Shown here: positions 20,066 to 28,822 of the stretch, piece by piece
Layout of the letters: each line of letters starts with the position of its first letter
How positions within the stretch are numbered: the stretch's first letter is position 1
Assembly (NCBI RefSeq): GCF_019956555.1
Contig: NZ_JAHBDQ010000003.1
Location: 124,001 to 188,000 of the forward strand
Direction of reading: 5' to 3'
Origin: Pseudomonas sp. A-RE-19
GTDB taxonomy: Bacteria; Pseudomonadota; Gammaproteobacteria; Pseudomonadales; Pseudomonadaceae
DNA: 64,000 nucleotides
Notes under the pieces: model-generated
What the model was told of the DNA's origin: nothing
Database searches by the model: none
The model's input: the letters and a program-made list of their open reading frames with translations, nothing else
Position numbers and translations under genes: made by a program

Positions 20066-21736
20066 TTACAGGGTTATGACCGAATGGGTCGATTCCGATG
20101 AAAAAGTGGCACTTTGCTTTGATTCCCGCGCGGCTTGCACGCGGTTGCGTCCGGCGTCCTTGGCGCGGTACAGCGCCTCGTCCGCCTGGCTGGCCATCAT
20201 CAGGCTGTCGGAGTCTTCGCGCAGTTCGACGACGCCGGCGCTGAAGGTGCACCAGAGGTCCTGGGGCTGAGCGGGGTAGTGAATTTCGGCAAAGCGCTGA
20301 CGGATTTCATCGAGCACCTTGCAGGCCGATTCAATATCGGTGTCTGGCATGACGATGGCGAACTCTTCACCGCCGTAACGGCCGATGAAATCGGTCTTGC
20401 GTAACCGTTGCTTGAGGAACAGCGCCAGGCTCTTGATCACTCGGTCGCCCATGGGATGGCCGTGACTGTCGTTGACCCGTTTGAAATGGTCGATGTCGAG
20501 CATCGCAAAGCTCAGCGGCTTGCTTTCGCGACGGGCGCGGAATGAACAGTCTTCGAGCAATTGCAGGATGTGGGTGTGGTTGTACAAACCGGTCAGGCTG
20601 TCGCGCACCATCCGCGCCTTCAGATTGCGTGCCCGTGCCGCGCGGTTGCGCACCGTGGTGATCAAGTGTCGCGGCTTGATCGGCTTGGTCAGGAAATCGT
20701 CACCGCCCTCGCTCATGGCGTCGAGTTGCTTGTCCAGATCGTCTTCGGCCGACAGATAAATGATCGGTACGCTGACATACCGGTCGTTATGCCGGATCAC
20801 CTTGGCCAGTTCAGTACCGGTGCAGGCGGGCATGTACATGTCGAGGATGATCAGGTCCGGCTGGAAATCCGCCAGTTCGGCCATGGCCTGGATCGGTTCG
20901 ATCAAGGTCCGCGTGACGATTCCGGCGCTGTTGAGCAGGCGCTCGGTGTGCAAGGCCTGGGCGCGGGAGTCGTCGATGATCAGCACTTTATAAGGTTCGT
21001 ACTGGGCGACGCAGGTCAGGACTTCGATCTTTTCCAGCAGGCTCGAGGCTTCGAGGGTGCCGGTGAGGAATTCCTGGCCACCGGCGCGCACGGCGGCGAG
21101 GCGGGTCGGGGTATCGGTTTCGTGCAGGCTGAAAAACAGCAGCGGCAAAGGCTGCTCAAGGCCTTCCTGGGCTTCGGCCGCCAGTTTCAGGCCGATGCCG
21201 GCGCCACTGAAGTCGACGTCCATGACGATCGCCGCCGGCAAACGCTCGACCATCGAGGAGCGGAATGCGGCAACACTGTCGAGGGATTGAGCGCTGAGCC
21301 CGAAGAATTCAAGTTGCTTGGCCAGCCGCTCGGCCCGGTCGTGATCCTGCAGCATCACGTAGATCGGCTTGCGCAGCGGCGGCAGAAAGGTTTGTTCGAG
21401 CTGATCGCCATGGCGCAGGCCGGTGCGGGACAAACGCTGCATCAGGCGGTTGAGGTCGGTGATCAGTCCGCTGCTCAGCCGTCCGCGGTTGGCGTCCACC
21501 GCTTCCAGCGACTGGCCGATGTGGCGCGCCAGCTGGGAGTGTTCCGGCTGTTCGAAACGTTCGGCAAAGCGCAGCAGGCGCAGATTGGCCTCACTCAGCT
21601 CCGATAAGTCGGTGGTGGACCATTCGTTGCGTTGCAGGCGTTGCCATATCTCAAGAATCTGACGTGCCTGATGAATTACCCGCTGGGCAAAGTGGTGCTT
21701 GAGGCGCTCACGGCTGGGGTCTTCTGGCTCGGTCAT
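20066..21736 (-). CDS. gcbA: Diguanylate cyclase GcbA (receiver-receiver-GGDEF)
   Basis: The 556-residue soluble protein has a helical N-terminus (1-110, Hpt-like), a degenerate receiver (about 123-240), a second receiver with Asp299 (about 248-370), and a GGDEF domain with GGEEF at 455-459. The product-inhibition site RxxD is present as RKTD at 446-449, five residues before GGEEF, so the enzyme should make c-di-GMP and be feedback-controlled. Architecture and synteny match GcbA of P. fluorescens Pf0-1 and P. aeruginosa, which promotes attachment. It is divergent from the DUF2333 gene. Confidence 0.93.
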   Translation of the reverse strand: MTEPEDPSRERLKHHFAQRVIHQARQILEIWQRLQRNEWSTTDLSELSEANLRLLRFAERFEQPEHSQLARHIGQSLEAVDANRGRLSSGLITDLNRLMQRLSRTGLRHGDQLEQTFLPPLRKPIYVMLQDHDRAERLAKQLEFFGLSAQSLDSVAAFRSSMVERLPAAIVMDVDFSGAGIGLKLAAEAQEGLEQPLPLLFFSLHETDTPTRLAAVRAGGQEFLTGTLEASSLLEKIEVLTCVAQYEPYKVLIIDDSRAQALHTERLLNSAGIVTRTLIEPIQAMAELADFQPDLIILDMYMPACTGTELAKVIRHNDRYVSVPIIYLSAEDDLDKQLDAMSEGGDDFLTKPIKPRHLITTVRNRAARARNLKARMVRDSLTGLYNHTHILQLLEDCSFRARRESKPLSFAMLDIDHFKRVNDSHGHPMGDRVIKSLALFLKQRLRKTDFIGRYGGEEFAIVMPDTDIESACKVLDEIRQRFAEIHYPAQPQDLWCTFSAGVVELREDSDSLMMASQADEALYRAKDAGRNRVQAARESKQSATFSSESTHSVITL

Positions 21737-22026
21737 ATCCTGACTACTAGTTAGGGTGCATGCTGAGATCGACTGGTGGCTCTATGCTAGCACCTCTTTT
21801 CGATTGCATGAGTGTCGCATGTCAATAATCTGCAAAGCGACTTCATTCAGTTTCTGACCGACTGGTCGCATAGGCTCAACGCTATGCTTCATTTATAGTG
21901 GCGGCTCGATTGCAGTCATGGTGTGGCTTGCTATGTCCCGCAGGATTTAATGCGCGGCAAAATGAGGCACGATGGCGTAGGGTTGTGGTCGAACCGATGA
22001 ACTCAAGTGATTGAAAGGATATCGCC

Positions 22027-23094
22027 ATGCTGGACTGGAAGAACCGCGCGGGCAGCGCGCCTGAACGTGCCGCTGAACCGAAATCGGCCGCCCGCAGTTA
22101 TGTCGGCGGCCTGTTGTTCAGCCGGGCGCTGGCTACGCTGATTGGCCTTTATCTGTTGGTGACTATCGCGCTGGGCTGGTACTGGAGCCAGGAGCCGGCG
22201 CTGTTCCCGGTTCAGCAGAATGCCCAGATGGCGGCCGAGAAAGAAGGCAAGCAGATGGTTGTCGGATACACCACGGTGGAAACCCTCAAGACCGTCGCCG
22301 GCACCTTGCTGACCAAGCCGGGTGGCTATATTTCCAACGACCGTTTCCCGCCGGGCCTGTGGATGGATAACACGCCGAGCTGGGAATATGGCGTGCTGGT
22401 CCAGGTCCGCGACCTGAGCCGTGCGCTGCGTAAAGACTTCGCCCGCTCGCAGTCGCAGTCCACCGAAGACGCCGACCTGGCCAAGGCCGAGCCGCGTTTC
22501 AACTTCGACAACAAAAGCTGGGTGCTGCCATCCAGTGAGTCCGAGTATCAGGAAGGCATCAATTCCCTGAGCCGTTATCAGGCGCGCCTGTCCGATCCTA
22601 CTCAGAAAAGCGCGCTGTTCTATGCCCGCGCCGACAACCTGAATAACTGGTTGGGCGATGTCGGTACCCGTTTGGGTTCGCTGTCGCAACGGCTGTCGGC
22701 CAGCGTCGGCCGGGTCAAGCTCAACACCGCACTGAAAACCGAAGTCCTGGCCCCGGGGCAGGTGCCACAGGTCGACGAAGAAATCGTCGAGACCCCGTGG
22801 ATGCAGATCGACAACGTGTTCTACGAAGCCCGCGGTCAGGCCTGGGCGTTGTCCCACCTGCTGCGTGCCATCGAAGTCGACTTCGCCGATGTGCTGGCCA
22901 AGAAGAATGCCACGGTCAGCGTGCGCCAGATCATTCGTGAACTGGAAGCCTCGCAAGAGCCGGTCTGGAGCCCGATGATCCTCAACGGTAGCGGCTTCGG
23001 TGTGCTGGCCAACCACTCGCTGGTCATGGCCAATTACATCTCTCGGGCCAACGCCGCGGTGATCGACTTGCGTCAGTTGCTCAATCAGGGCTGA
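22027..23094 (+). CDS. DUF2333 family membrane-anchored protein
   Basis: The function is unknown. The 355-residue protein has a basic N-terminus (1-35), one transmembrane helix (ALATLIGLYLLVTIALGWYW, about 36-56) and a large periplasmic domain, which is the DUF2333 architecture. A strong AAAGGA site precedes the ATG. It is followed after 3 bp by the Nudix gene, so the two are very likely cotranscribed, and the pair is conserved beside gcbA in other pseudomonads. The 290-bp divergent region before it contains AT-rich promoter-like sequence (TTTATAGT near 21892). Confidence 0.88.
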   Translation: MLDWKNRAGSAPERAAEPKSAARSYVGGLLFSRALATLIGLYLLVTIALGWYWSQEPALFPVQQNAQMAAEKEGKQMVVGYTTVETLKTVAGTLLTKPGGYISNDRFPPGLWMDNTPSWEYGVLVQVRDLSRALRKDFARSQSQSTEDADLAKAEPRFNFDNKSWVLPSSESEYQEGINSLSRYQARLSDPTQKSALFYARADNLNNWLGDVGTRLGSLSQRLSASVGRVKLNTALKTEVLAPGQVPQVDEEIVETPWMQIDNVFYEARGQAWALSHLLRAIEVDFADVLAKKNATVSVRQIIRELEASQEPVWSPMILNGSGFGVLANHSLVMANYISRANAAVIDLRQLLNQG

Positions 23095-23097
23095 GTC

Positions 23098-23667
23098 ATG
23101 GTCGATAGCTCCGTTGATGACACGCGTGAGGCCGCCCATCGCGCGGCCTCCGATGCCGAACACATCGCCTGGGTCGACGAACAGGACAACCTGCTCGGCA
23201 CTCTGGTGCGCTCCGACCTGCGCGAACGCGGGCTGATCGGGCGTGGCACCTACATCATGCTGTTCAATTCTGCCGGTGAGTTGTGCGTGCACCGACGCAC
23301 CCTGAGCAAAGCGATATATCCCGGTTACTGGGATGTGGCGGCGGGGGGCATGGTGCTGGCCACCGAGACTTACGCCGAATCGGCGGCCCGTGAGCTGGAA
23401 GAGGAGTTGGGCGTGAGCGGTGTGGAACTGACCGCCCATGATCACTTTTTCTTCGAGGACACCGGCAACCGCCTGTGGTGTTCGGCATTTTCGGCGGTGT
23501 GGGACGGCCCGTTGATTCTGCAACCGGAAGAAGTGCTTGAAGCGCGCTTCATCCCGATCGATCAGGTGATGCTGGAAATTGAGCAAAAGCCTTACTGCCC
23601 GGACTCTTTGGCCGCCTTGAAGCGTTATTTGAAGGCTCAACAAAGCGGCGTCGCAAAGAAGGCATAA
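23098..23667 (+). CDS. Nudix hydrolase, IPP isomerase-like subgroup
   Basis: The 189-residue protein has the Nudix box starting at GGMVLATETYAESAARELEEELG, with the REXXEE core present as RELEEELG (about residues 98-105). The N-terminal part (HIAWVDEQDNLLG, then the LCVHRRTLSK segment) resembles the YfcD group, which has the isopentenyl-diphosphate isomerase-like fold. The exact substrate cannot be told. It starts 3 bp after the DUF2333 stop and is followed by a clear terminator. Confidence 0.9.
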   Translation: MVDSSVDDTREAAHRAASDAEHIAWVDEQDNLLGTLVRSDLRERGLIGRGTYIMLFNSAGELCVHRRTLSKAIYPGYWDVAAGGMVLATETYAESAARELEEELGVSGVELTAHDHFFFEDTGNRLWCSAFSAVWDGPLILQPEEVLEARFIPIDQVMLEIEQKPYCPDSLAALKRYLKAQQSGVAKKA

Positions 23668-23672
23668 ATTGG

Positions 23673-23703
23673 CGCCGATTGGCTCTTAGCAATCGGCGTT
23701 TTT
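23673..23703 (+). terminator. Rho-independent terminator after the Nudix gene
   Basis: A 9-bp perfect stem (23673-23681 with 23690-23698) followed by five T residues lies 6 bases after the Nudix stop codon. Confidence 0.9.
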
Positions 23704-23749
23704 GCCGTTACACTGCGCGACCTTTTCAAACTGAACCGGTATTGCTTGT

Positions 23750-23828
23750 TGTAGGCGCTGCCGCAGGCTGCGATCTGTTGAATCAAGATCAAAAGATCGC
23801 AGCCTCGTTGCACTCGTCAGCTCCTACA
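23750..23828. repeat. REPIN, gctgcgatcttttgat family (diverged)
   Basis: Left copy with head TGTAGGCGCTGCCGCAGG and right copy ending in GTCAGCTCCTACA, in inverted orientation. The arms differ at several positions and the spacer is short, so this looks like an older or recombined copy. Confidence 0.8.
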
Positions 23829-23937
23829 CCGGGTTTTCCGTTTCAGTAGCGCTGCCCCTGCCTGAGTGGGGCTTCGCGGTCGATGGCTCCCTCCCGGGTT
23901 GCCGCGACCAGTCTTTGTCCTCCCAAGAGGATTGCCG

Positions 23938-24309
23938 GTGGCCAAAAAAGCCGCATCCTTCGCCGCCCTTGGTGGCTTGGTATTCTCCACCGACGCAGGT
24001 CGTCATTGCCCGGATTGCAGTAAGCCGGTGGATGCCTGCATCTGCAAACAAACCGTTATCCCGGCCGGCGACGGCATCGCTCGCGTGCGTCGCGAAAGCA
24101 AGGGGCGTGGCGGCAAGACGGTGACCACCATTACCGGTGTGCCGTTGGCCGAAGAAGCGCTCAAGGATCTGGCCACGACGTTGAAAAAACGTTGCGGGAC
24201 CGGTGGGGCGTTGAAAGACGGAATCATCGAAATCCAGGGCGATCATGTCGAGCTACTCTTGGCTGAGCTGATCAAACACGGTTTCAAAGCGAAGAAGTCC
24301 GGCGGCTAG
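23938..24309 (+). CDS. SUI1/YciH-family translation factor
   Basis: The 123-residue protein starts at a GTG at 23938 preceded by AAGAGG at 7 bases; the longer frame from 23866 overlaps REP-flanking sequence and does not look coding. An N-terminal short zinc-knuckle-like segment (HCPDCSKPVDACIC, about 23-36) precedes the SUI1 fold with GRGGKTVTTITGVPL and KKRCGTGGALKDG, which match eIF1/YciH proteins. It is thought to bind the ribosomal small subunit and influence start-site selection. The order SUI1 then speA is conserved in pseudomonads. Confidence 0.93.
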   Translation: MAKKAASFAALGGLVFSTDAGRHCPDCSKPVDACICKQTVIPAGDGIARVRRESKGRGGKTVTTITGVPLAEEALKDLATTLKKRCGTGGALKDGIIEIQGDHVELLLAELIKHGFKAKKSGG

Positions 24310-24313
24310 CAGC

Positions 24314-24391
24314 CTCTGTGAAAACCACCCTCGGCTTGATCCGGTCCCGATTCAACTCTGGTCTGGCGTCGTCTACATGGTTTTCACAGAG
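24314..24391. repeat. 14-bp inverted repeat spaced by 50 bp, between the SUI1 gene and speA
   Basis: The sequences at 24314-24327 (CTCTGTGAAAACCA) and 24378-24391 are exact reverse complements enclosing about 50 bp. It begins 4 bp after the SUI1 gene stop codon. It could be a tiny non-autonomous element with terminal inverted repeats, or a long-loop transcription stop. No clear target duplication flanks it. Confidence 0.55.
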
Positions 24392-24533
24392 CCTGTTCTG
24401 ACCGGTTTCTAAACTCAGCGCTGAATGCGAGGTCTATGGCCCTTGCATGCAGGCTAATCGTCATTTTCATTCTTTAGACTGCGCCGGCCTGAACTCAAGG
24501 CGACGCTCTATGACTTCTTTATAGGGGACTTCA

Positions 24534-26447
24534 ATGTCCGTACGACGCACACGCAAAGACGATGGCAGCCAATGGACAGTTGCGGATAGCCGCAGTGTTT
24601 ACGGGATTCGCCATTGGGGGGCCGGGTATTTCGCGATCAATGACGCCGGTCGCGTCGAAGTTCGTCCGAACGGCCCGACCAGTTCGCCTATCGACCTCTT
24701 CGAGCAAGTCGACCAACTGCGCCAAAGCGGTTTGTCCTTGCCTTTGCTGGTGCGTTTTCCTGACATCCTGCAAGACCGCGTGCGTCAGCTGACTGGCGCG
24801 TTCGACGCCAACATCGAGCGCCTGGAATACCAGAGCAAGTACACCGCGCTGTACCCGATCAAGGTCAACCAGCAGGAAGCGGTGATCGAAAACATCATCG
24901 CCACCCAGAACGTATCGATCGGTCTGGAAGCCGGCTCCAAGCCGGAACTGCTGGCGGTACTGGCGCTGGCGCCGAAGGGCGGCACCATCGTCTGCAACGG
25001 TTACAAGGACCGTGAGTTCATCCGTCTGGCGTTGATGGGCCAGAAGCTCGGCCACAACGTGTTCATCGTGATCGAGAAAGAATCCGAAGTCGGTCTGGTG
25101 ATCGAAGAAGCGGCGTCGCTCAAGGTCAAGCCGCAGGTCGGCTTGCGCGTGCGTCTGTCGTCCCTGGCCTCGAGCAAGTGGGCGGACACCGGCGGCGAAA
25201 AATCCAAGTTCGGTCTGTCGGCAGCGCAACTGTTGTCGGTGGTCGAGCGTTTCCGCGCTGCGGGTCTGGACCAGGGCATTCGCCTGCTGCACTTCCACAT
25301 GGGTTCGCAGATCGCCAACCTGGCGGACTACCAGCACGGCTTCAAGGAAGCGATCCGTTATTACGGCGAGCTGCGCAACCTTGGCCTGCCGGTGGATCAC
25401 ATCGACGTTGGCGGTGGTCTGGGCGTGGACTACGACGGTACGCACTCGCGTAACGCCAGTTCGATCAACTACGACATGGACGATTACGCCGGTGTCGTGG
25501 TCGGGATGCTCAAGGAATTCTGCGACGCGCAGAGCCTGCCACACCCGAACATCTTCTCCGAAAGCGGCCGTTCCCTGACCGCTCACCACGCCATGCTGGT
25601 GGTGCAGGTCACCGACGTCGAGAAACACAACGACGACGTGCCGCAGATCGAGAGCAAGGAAGAGCTGCCGGAAACCGTGCAGTGGCTGGTTGACCTGCTC
25701 GGCCCGACCGACATCGAAATGGTCACCGAGACCTACTGGCGCGCCACGCACTACATGAGCGATGTGGCCACTCAATACGCCGATGGCAAGCTGACCCTGG
25801 CCCAAAAAGCCCTGGCCGAGCAATGCTACTTCGCCGTTTGCCGTCGCCTGCACAACTCGTTGAAGGCCCGTCAGCGTTCCCACCGTCAGGTGCTCGACGA
25901 ACTCAACGACAAGCTGGCCGACAAGTACATCTGCAACTTCTCGGTATTCCAGAGCCTGCCGGATACCTGGGCCATCGGCCAGGTCCTGCCGATCCTGCCG
26001 CTGCACCGTCTCGACGAAGAGCCGCTGCGCCGTGCCGTGCTGCAAGACCTGACCTGCGACTCCGACGGCAAGATCAAGCAATACGTCGACGAGCAGAGCA
26101 TCGAAACCAGCCTGCCGGTTCACGGCTTGAACGACGGTGAAGACTACCTGCTGGGGATCTTCCTGGTCGGTGCCTATCAGGAAATTCTCGGCGACATGCA
26201 CAACCTGTTCGGTGACACCGACTCGGTGAACATCTACCAGAATGCCGACGGCAGCGTGTACCACGCCGGTATCGAAACCCACGACACCATCGAAGACATG
26301 CTGCGTTACGTGCACTTGTCGCCGGAAGAGCTGATGACCCACTACCGCGACAAGTGCGCCAGTGCCCGCATCAGCGCCGCCGAGCGCACCCAGTTCCTCG
26401 ATGCCTTGCGTCTGGGCCTGACCCGTTCGTCTTACCTGTCTTCTTGA
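24534..26447 (+). CDS. speA: Biosynthetic arginine decarboxylase
   Basis: SpeA decarboxylates arginine to agmatine, the entry to putrescine in this pathway, using pyridoxal phosphate. The 637-residue protein has the fold III features: the PLP lysine in [15 protein letters not shown] (about residues 102-116), the glycine-rich [13 protein letters not shown] (about 297-309), [10 protein letters not shown] (about 253-262) and the C-terminal [17 protein letters not shown]. Length is normal. A GGGGACTT-type site lies before the ATG. It is monocistronic here, with a weak terminator downstream and a 224-bp leader/gap upstream containing an inverted repeat. Confidence 0.98.
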   Translation: MSVRRTRKDDGSQWTVADSRSVYGIRHWGAGYFAINDAGRVEVRPNGPTSSPIDLFEQVDQLRQSGLSLPLLVRFPDILQDRVRQLTGAFDANIERLEYQSKYTALYPIKVNQQEAVIENIIATQNVSIGLEAGSKPELLAVLALAPKGGTIVCNGYKDREFIRLALMGQKLGHNVFIVIEKESEVGLVIEEAASLKVKPQVGLRVRLSSLASSKWADTGGEKSKFGLSAAQLLSVVERFRAAGLDQGIRLLHFHMGSQIANLADYQHGFKEAIRYYGELRNLGLPVDHIDVGGGLGVDYDGTHSRNASSINYDMDDYAGVVVGMLKEFCDAQSLPHPNIFSESGRSLTAHHAMLVVQVTDVEKHNDDVPQIESKEELPETVQWLVDLLGPTDIEMVTETYWRATHYMSDVATQYADGKLTLAQKALAEQCYFAVCRRLHNSLKARQRSHRQVLDELNDKLADKYICNFSVFQSLPDTWAIGQVLPILPLHRLDEEPLRRAVLQDLTCDSDGKIKQYVDEQSIETSLPVHGLNDGEDYLLGIFLVGAYQEILGDMHNLFGDTDSVNIYQNADGSVYHAGIETHDTIEDMLRYVHLSPEELMTHYRDKCASARISAAERTQFLDALRLGLTRSSYLSS

Positions 26448-26464
26448 GGTAAGGCGCCGCGCGC

Positions 26465-26536
26465 ATCAGGTTGTCTGAAAATTCTTCGTACGTTGCGGAA
26501 ATTTCAGATGGCCTGGTGCGGGGCTTCTCTTTTTTC
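26465..26536 (+). terminator. Probable imperfect terminator after speA
   Basis: A long imperfect stem (CAGG...TCTGAAA at 26466-26480 with TTTCAGA...CCTG at about 26502-26516) is followed, after a GC-rich stretch, by a T-run (about 26527-26535). The loop is about 20 bases and there are mismatches, so efficiency is uncertain. Confidence 0.4.
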
Positions 26537-26540
26537 TAGC

Positions 26541-26601
26541 GAAATGACCCACAGATCGGGCTAACCAAGCGATATGGTCTTCTTTTCGCGTAGGTCATTT
26601 C
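26541..26601. promoter_or_regulatory. Inverted repeat in the vgrG upstream region
   Basis: GAAATGACC at 26541-26549 and GGTCATTTC at 26593-26601 are exact reverse complements 43 bp apart in the AT-rich region 80-140 bp before vgrG. This could be a paired regulator-binding site or a hairpin; no regulator can be named. Confidence 0.35.
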
Positions 26602-26680
26602 CTAAGTTGTACTTCGGCACTCTACTCGGCCATGTCTCTCAGCGAGAATCCCCGGCCGCCCCTCCTGTAGAGAATCGCCG

Positions 26681-28003
26681 ATGTTCGATCCAGTCAACGA
26701 ACCGTCATTTCGTCTGGATGTAGCGGGTCTGCCCGACTCCTTTGAGGTCTTGGCCTTTACCGGTAGTGAAGCCATCAGTGAGCCTTTTGTGTTCGATGTG
26801 GATCTGCTGAACGACGACCCGATGCTGGACCTCGCCAACCTGTTGTATCGCCCGGCCTTTTTGCACTTTGGAGCCAACGGCCAAGGTGTTCACGGGCGAC
26901 TGCTGGGCCTCGTTCAGCTCGGTCATCGTGACGAACCCAGGCGCTGTCGTGTGCGCCTGGGGCCCAGGCTGGCCTGTCTGGCCCAACGCTTCAGTCAGCG
27001 CATCTTCAGCAATCGCTCGGTGCCGCAGATTCTTGCTCAGGTGCTCAAGGAGCACGGGATTACCGGCAAAGATTGCCGTTTCGACCTGAGCGGCCATTAC
27101 CCGCCCCGGGATTTCTGTACGCAGTACCGGGAATCGGACCTGCAATTCTTCCAGCGTTTGTGCACCCAGGAGCGACTTCATTACTACTTCGAGCACCGCG
27201 CGCACGGGCACTGCCTGATCTTCGGTGACGGTCCTGGACAGTTTCGCCATGGTGAAGAGAGCCTCTTCGAAGGCGAGGCTGAACGACCGGGCGTGCATCG
27301 GTTCACGCTTCACGGCTGTGGGCAGACGGCCGAAGCACAGACGAACCTGGCGACGCTGCGCAGCGGTCAACTGATGCAGTTGTCCGGCCGTCCGGGCACG
27401 GATTGGAATCGACTCTGGCTGCTGACCCATGTCGAACATCAGGGAGGGCAGGGACCGGGACGCGCTTATAGCAATCAGCTCCGTGCCATTGCGCAGGAAG
27501 TGCCTTTCGTGGCGGCTCATCCGGTTGTCAAACCCAGGATGCACAGCTTGCAGCGGGCGTGGATAGTCGATGTCGACGAGTCTCGACCCGATCCCTCCAG
27601 ACCGGTTGCCGTGCAGTTCGACTGGCTCTATCAGGGGGAGGGCGCAGCCCCCAGCCATTGCTGGTTACCGTTGGCGCCCGAGCTGAAAGGCTCGGGCGTC
27701 ATGCCGTTGCGTGAAGGCGCGCAAGTACTGGTGAGCTTCATCGAAGGCGATCCTGACCAACCTTTGATCAGCGGATTTCTTGCCGGCGCACCGCCCAGCG
27801 CAGAGCCCGTCATACCTGACTTACACCCCGCCTCGACGACCGAATCCAGCCTTGCAGTCGACAATTTGCTGGGCTTGCTGCAATCCAGCGAGCCCTTGGT
27901 GCTCCTGTGCCTGCTGCCCGGCGGGGGCAGCTTCGCTCATTGCGCGCAGTCTTTGTGCACCTGCCGGGCGGCGACGCAGCTCGGCGAGAGCGGTGCGGCA
28001 TGA
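26681..28003 (+). CDS. Short type VI secretion tip protein, VgrG family
   Basis: VgrG trimers form the spike that the T6SS pushes into target cells. This 440-residue protein has the gp27-like base (about 10-330; typical FCTQYRESDLQFFQRLCTQE and YYFEHRAHGHCLIFGD) and a gp5-type OB domain (about 335-395; GVMPLREGAQVLVSF and GDPDQPLISGFL). The usual C-terminal beta-helix needle is absent: after the OB fold only about 55 residues remain, with a leucine-rich segment and several cysteines. Most VgrGs exceed 600 residues. Its stop overlaps the DUF4123 start in an ATGA. No core T6SS genes are in the window, so it is an orphan island. Confidence 0.88.
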   Translation: MFDPVNEPSFRLDVAGLPDSFEVLAFTGSEAISEPFVFDVDLLNDDPMLDLANLLYRPAFLHFGANGQGVHGRLLGLVQLGHRDEPRRCRVRLGPRLACLAQRFSQRIFSNRSVPQILAQVLKEHGITGKDCRFDLSGHYPPRDFCTQYRESDLQFFQRLCTQERLHYYFEHRAHGHCLIFGDGPGQFRHGEESLFEGEAERPGVHRFTLHGCGQTAEAQTNLATLRSGQLMQLSGRPGTDWNRLWLLTHVEHQGGQGPGRAYSNQLRAIAQEVPFVAAHPVVKPRMHSLQRAWIVDVDESRPDPSRPVAVQFDWLYQGEGAAPSHCWLPLAPELKGSGVMPLREGAQVLVSFIEGDPDQPLISGFLAGAPPSAEPVIPDLHPASTTESSLAVDNLLGLLQSSEPLVLLCLLPGGGSFAHCAQSLCTCRAATQLGESGAA

Positions 28004-28797
28004 TCGCCGTTCAGGCGGCCGACCCGACCCCGCAATGGTTGTTACTCGATATACCGGGCGTGCCTCAGGCCGGTGTGAACCTGCGGCAACAGTGCGCTCA
28101 TACCCGATGGTTCTGGTTGTTCGAAGGCACCGAGTTGCATCCGTTGCGCGAACACGGGCCGGCGCTGGTCGATCTTCGCGAATGTCCGGCGCTGGCCGAG
28201 CTGTGCCAACGTGAGCCACATGCCTGGAGCGGGTTGCTGCTGATCAGCGAAGCATCGCCGTCGCAGTTGCTGGAGCACTTGCGACGCATGCTGATGATCA
28301 CCTTCGGCCTGCATCACCGGGCCTTGTTGAGTTACTACAACCCATGCACGGCGAGTTATTTTTTCGATGCCTGCGATGCTCTGGAGCTGAGTCGCTGGCT
28401 TGGTCCGATCGACCAGTTACGCTGGTTCGGTGGCACGTGGGCCGACCGGGCCATTGGTTGTCAGGGCTGGCAGCAGTTGTTCAATCCGCGGCTTGCCGTC
28501 CGGCCGCTGGCCGTCGAAGAGAGTCTCAGTGCGCGTCAGCGAGACACCTTGCAAACCTGCCTGCTGGAACAGCACGCCTGGCGCTGGAGCCGATCCACCG
28601 GCACCGACTACAACCGTTTATGGGCTCACCTGCAGGAAGGCCTGGCGCTGGGATTCAGTGAGCGCCCGGTGCTCGATGGCTGGTTGTGGTTGCGCTTGCA
28701 GCACCCCGACGCAGTGGTCGGGCGGCCATTGTCGGGAGCCACCCAGCAGGAGCGTCTCGATAGCCTGCGCAACCTGTGGCAGAACGATCAACCCTGA
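28000..28797 (+). CDS. DUF4123 protein, T6SS effector adaptor
   Basis: DUF4123 (Tap/TEC) proteins are chaperones that load a specific effector on a cognate VgrG. The 265-residue protein starts at the ATG at 28000, which overlaps the vgrG stop; the frame open upstream is out of phase with vgrG and is ignored. The DUF4123 region covers about residues 15-140, including LLLISEASPSQLLEHLRRML and RALLSYYNPCTASYFF, with a further helical C-terminal part. In most such loci the effector gene follows at once. Here the next gene, a MATE exporter, is on the opposite strand, so the cargo is missing. Confidence 0.85.
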   Translation: MIAVQAADPTPQWLLLDIPGVPQAGVNLRQQCAHTRWFWLFEGTELHPLREHGPALVDLRECPALAELCQREPHAWSGLLLISEASPSQLLEHLRRMLMITFGLHHRALLSYYNPCTASYFFDACDALELSRWLGPIDQLRWFGGTWADRAIGCQGWQQLFNPRLAVRPLAVEESLSARQRDTLQTCLLEQHAWRWSRSTGTDYNRLWAHLQEGLALGFSERPVLDGWLWLRLQHPDAVVGRPLSGATQQERLDSLRNLWQNDQP

Positions 28798-28822
28798 ACG
28801 CGGTGAAGGCCGGCCCCGCTTG

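Noticed and set aside
22003..23643. A 546-codon minus-strand frame opposite the DUF2333 and Nudix genes
   Set aside because: Antisense shadow with unnatural composition; the plus-strand genes carry recognisable domains.
24531..26342. A 603-codon minus-strand frame opposite speA
   Set aside because: Antisense shadow; speA on the plus strand has full PLP-decarboxylase motifs.
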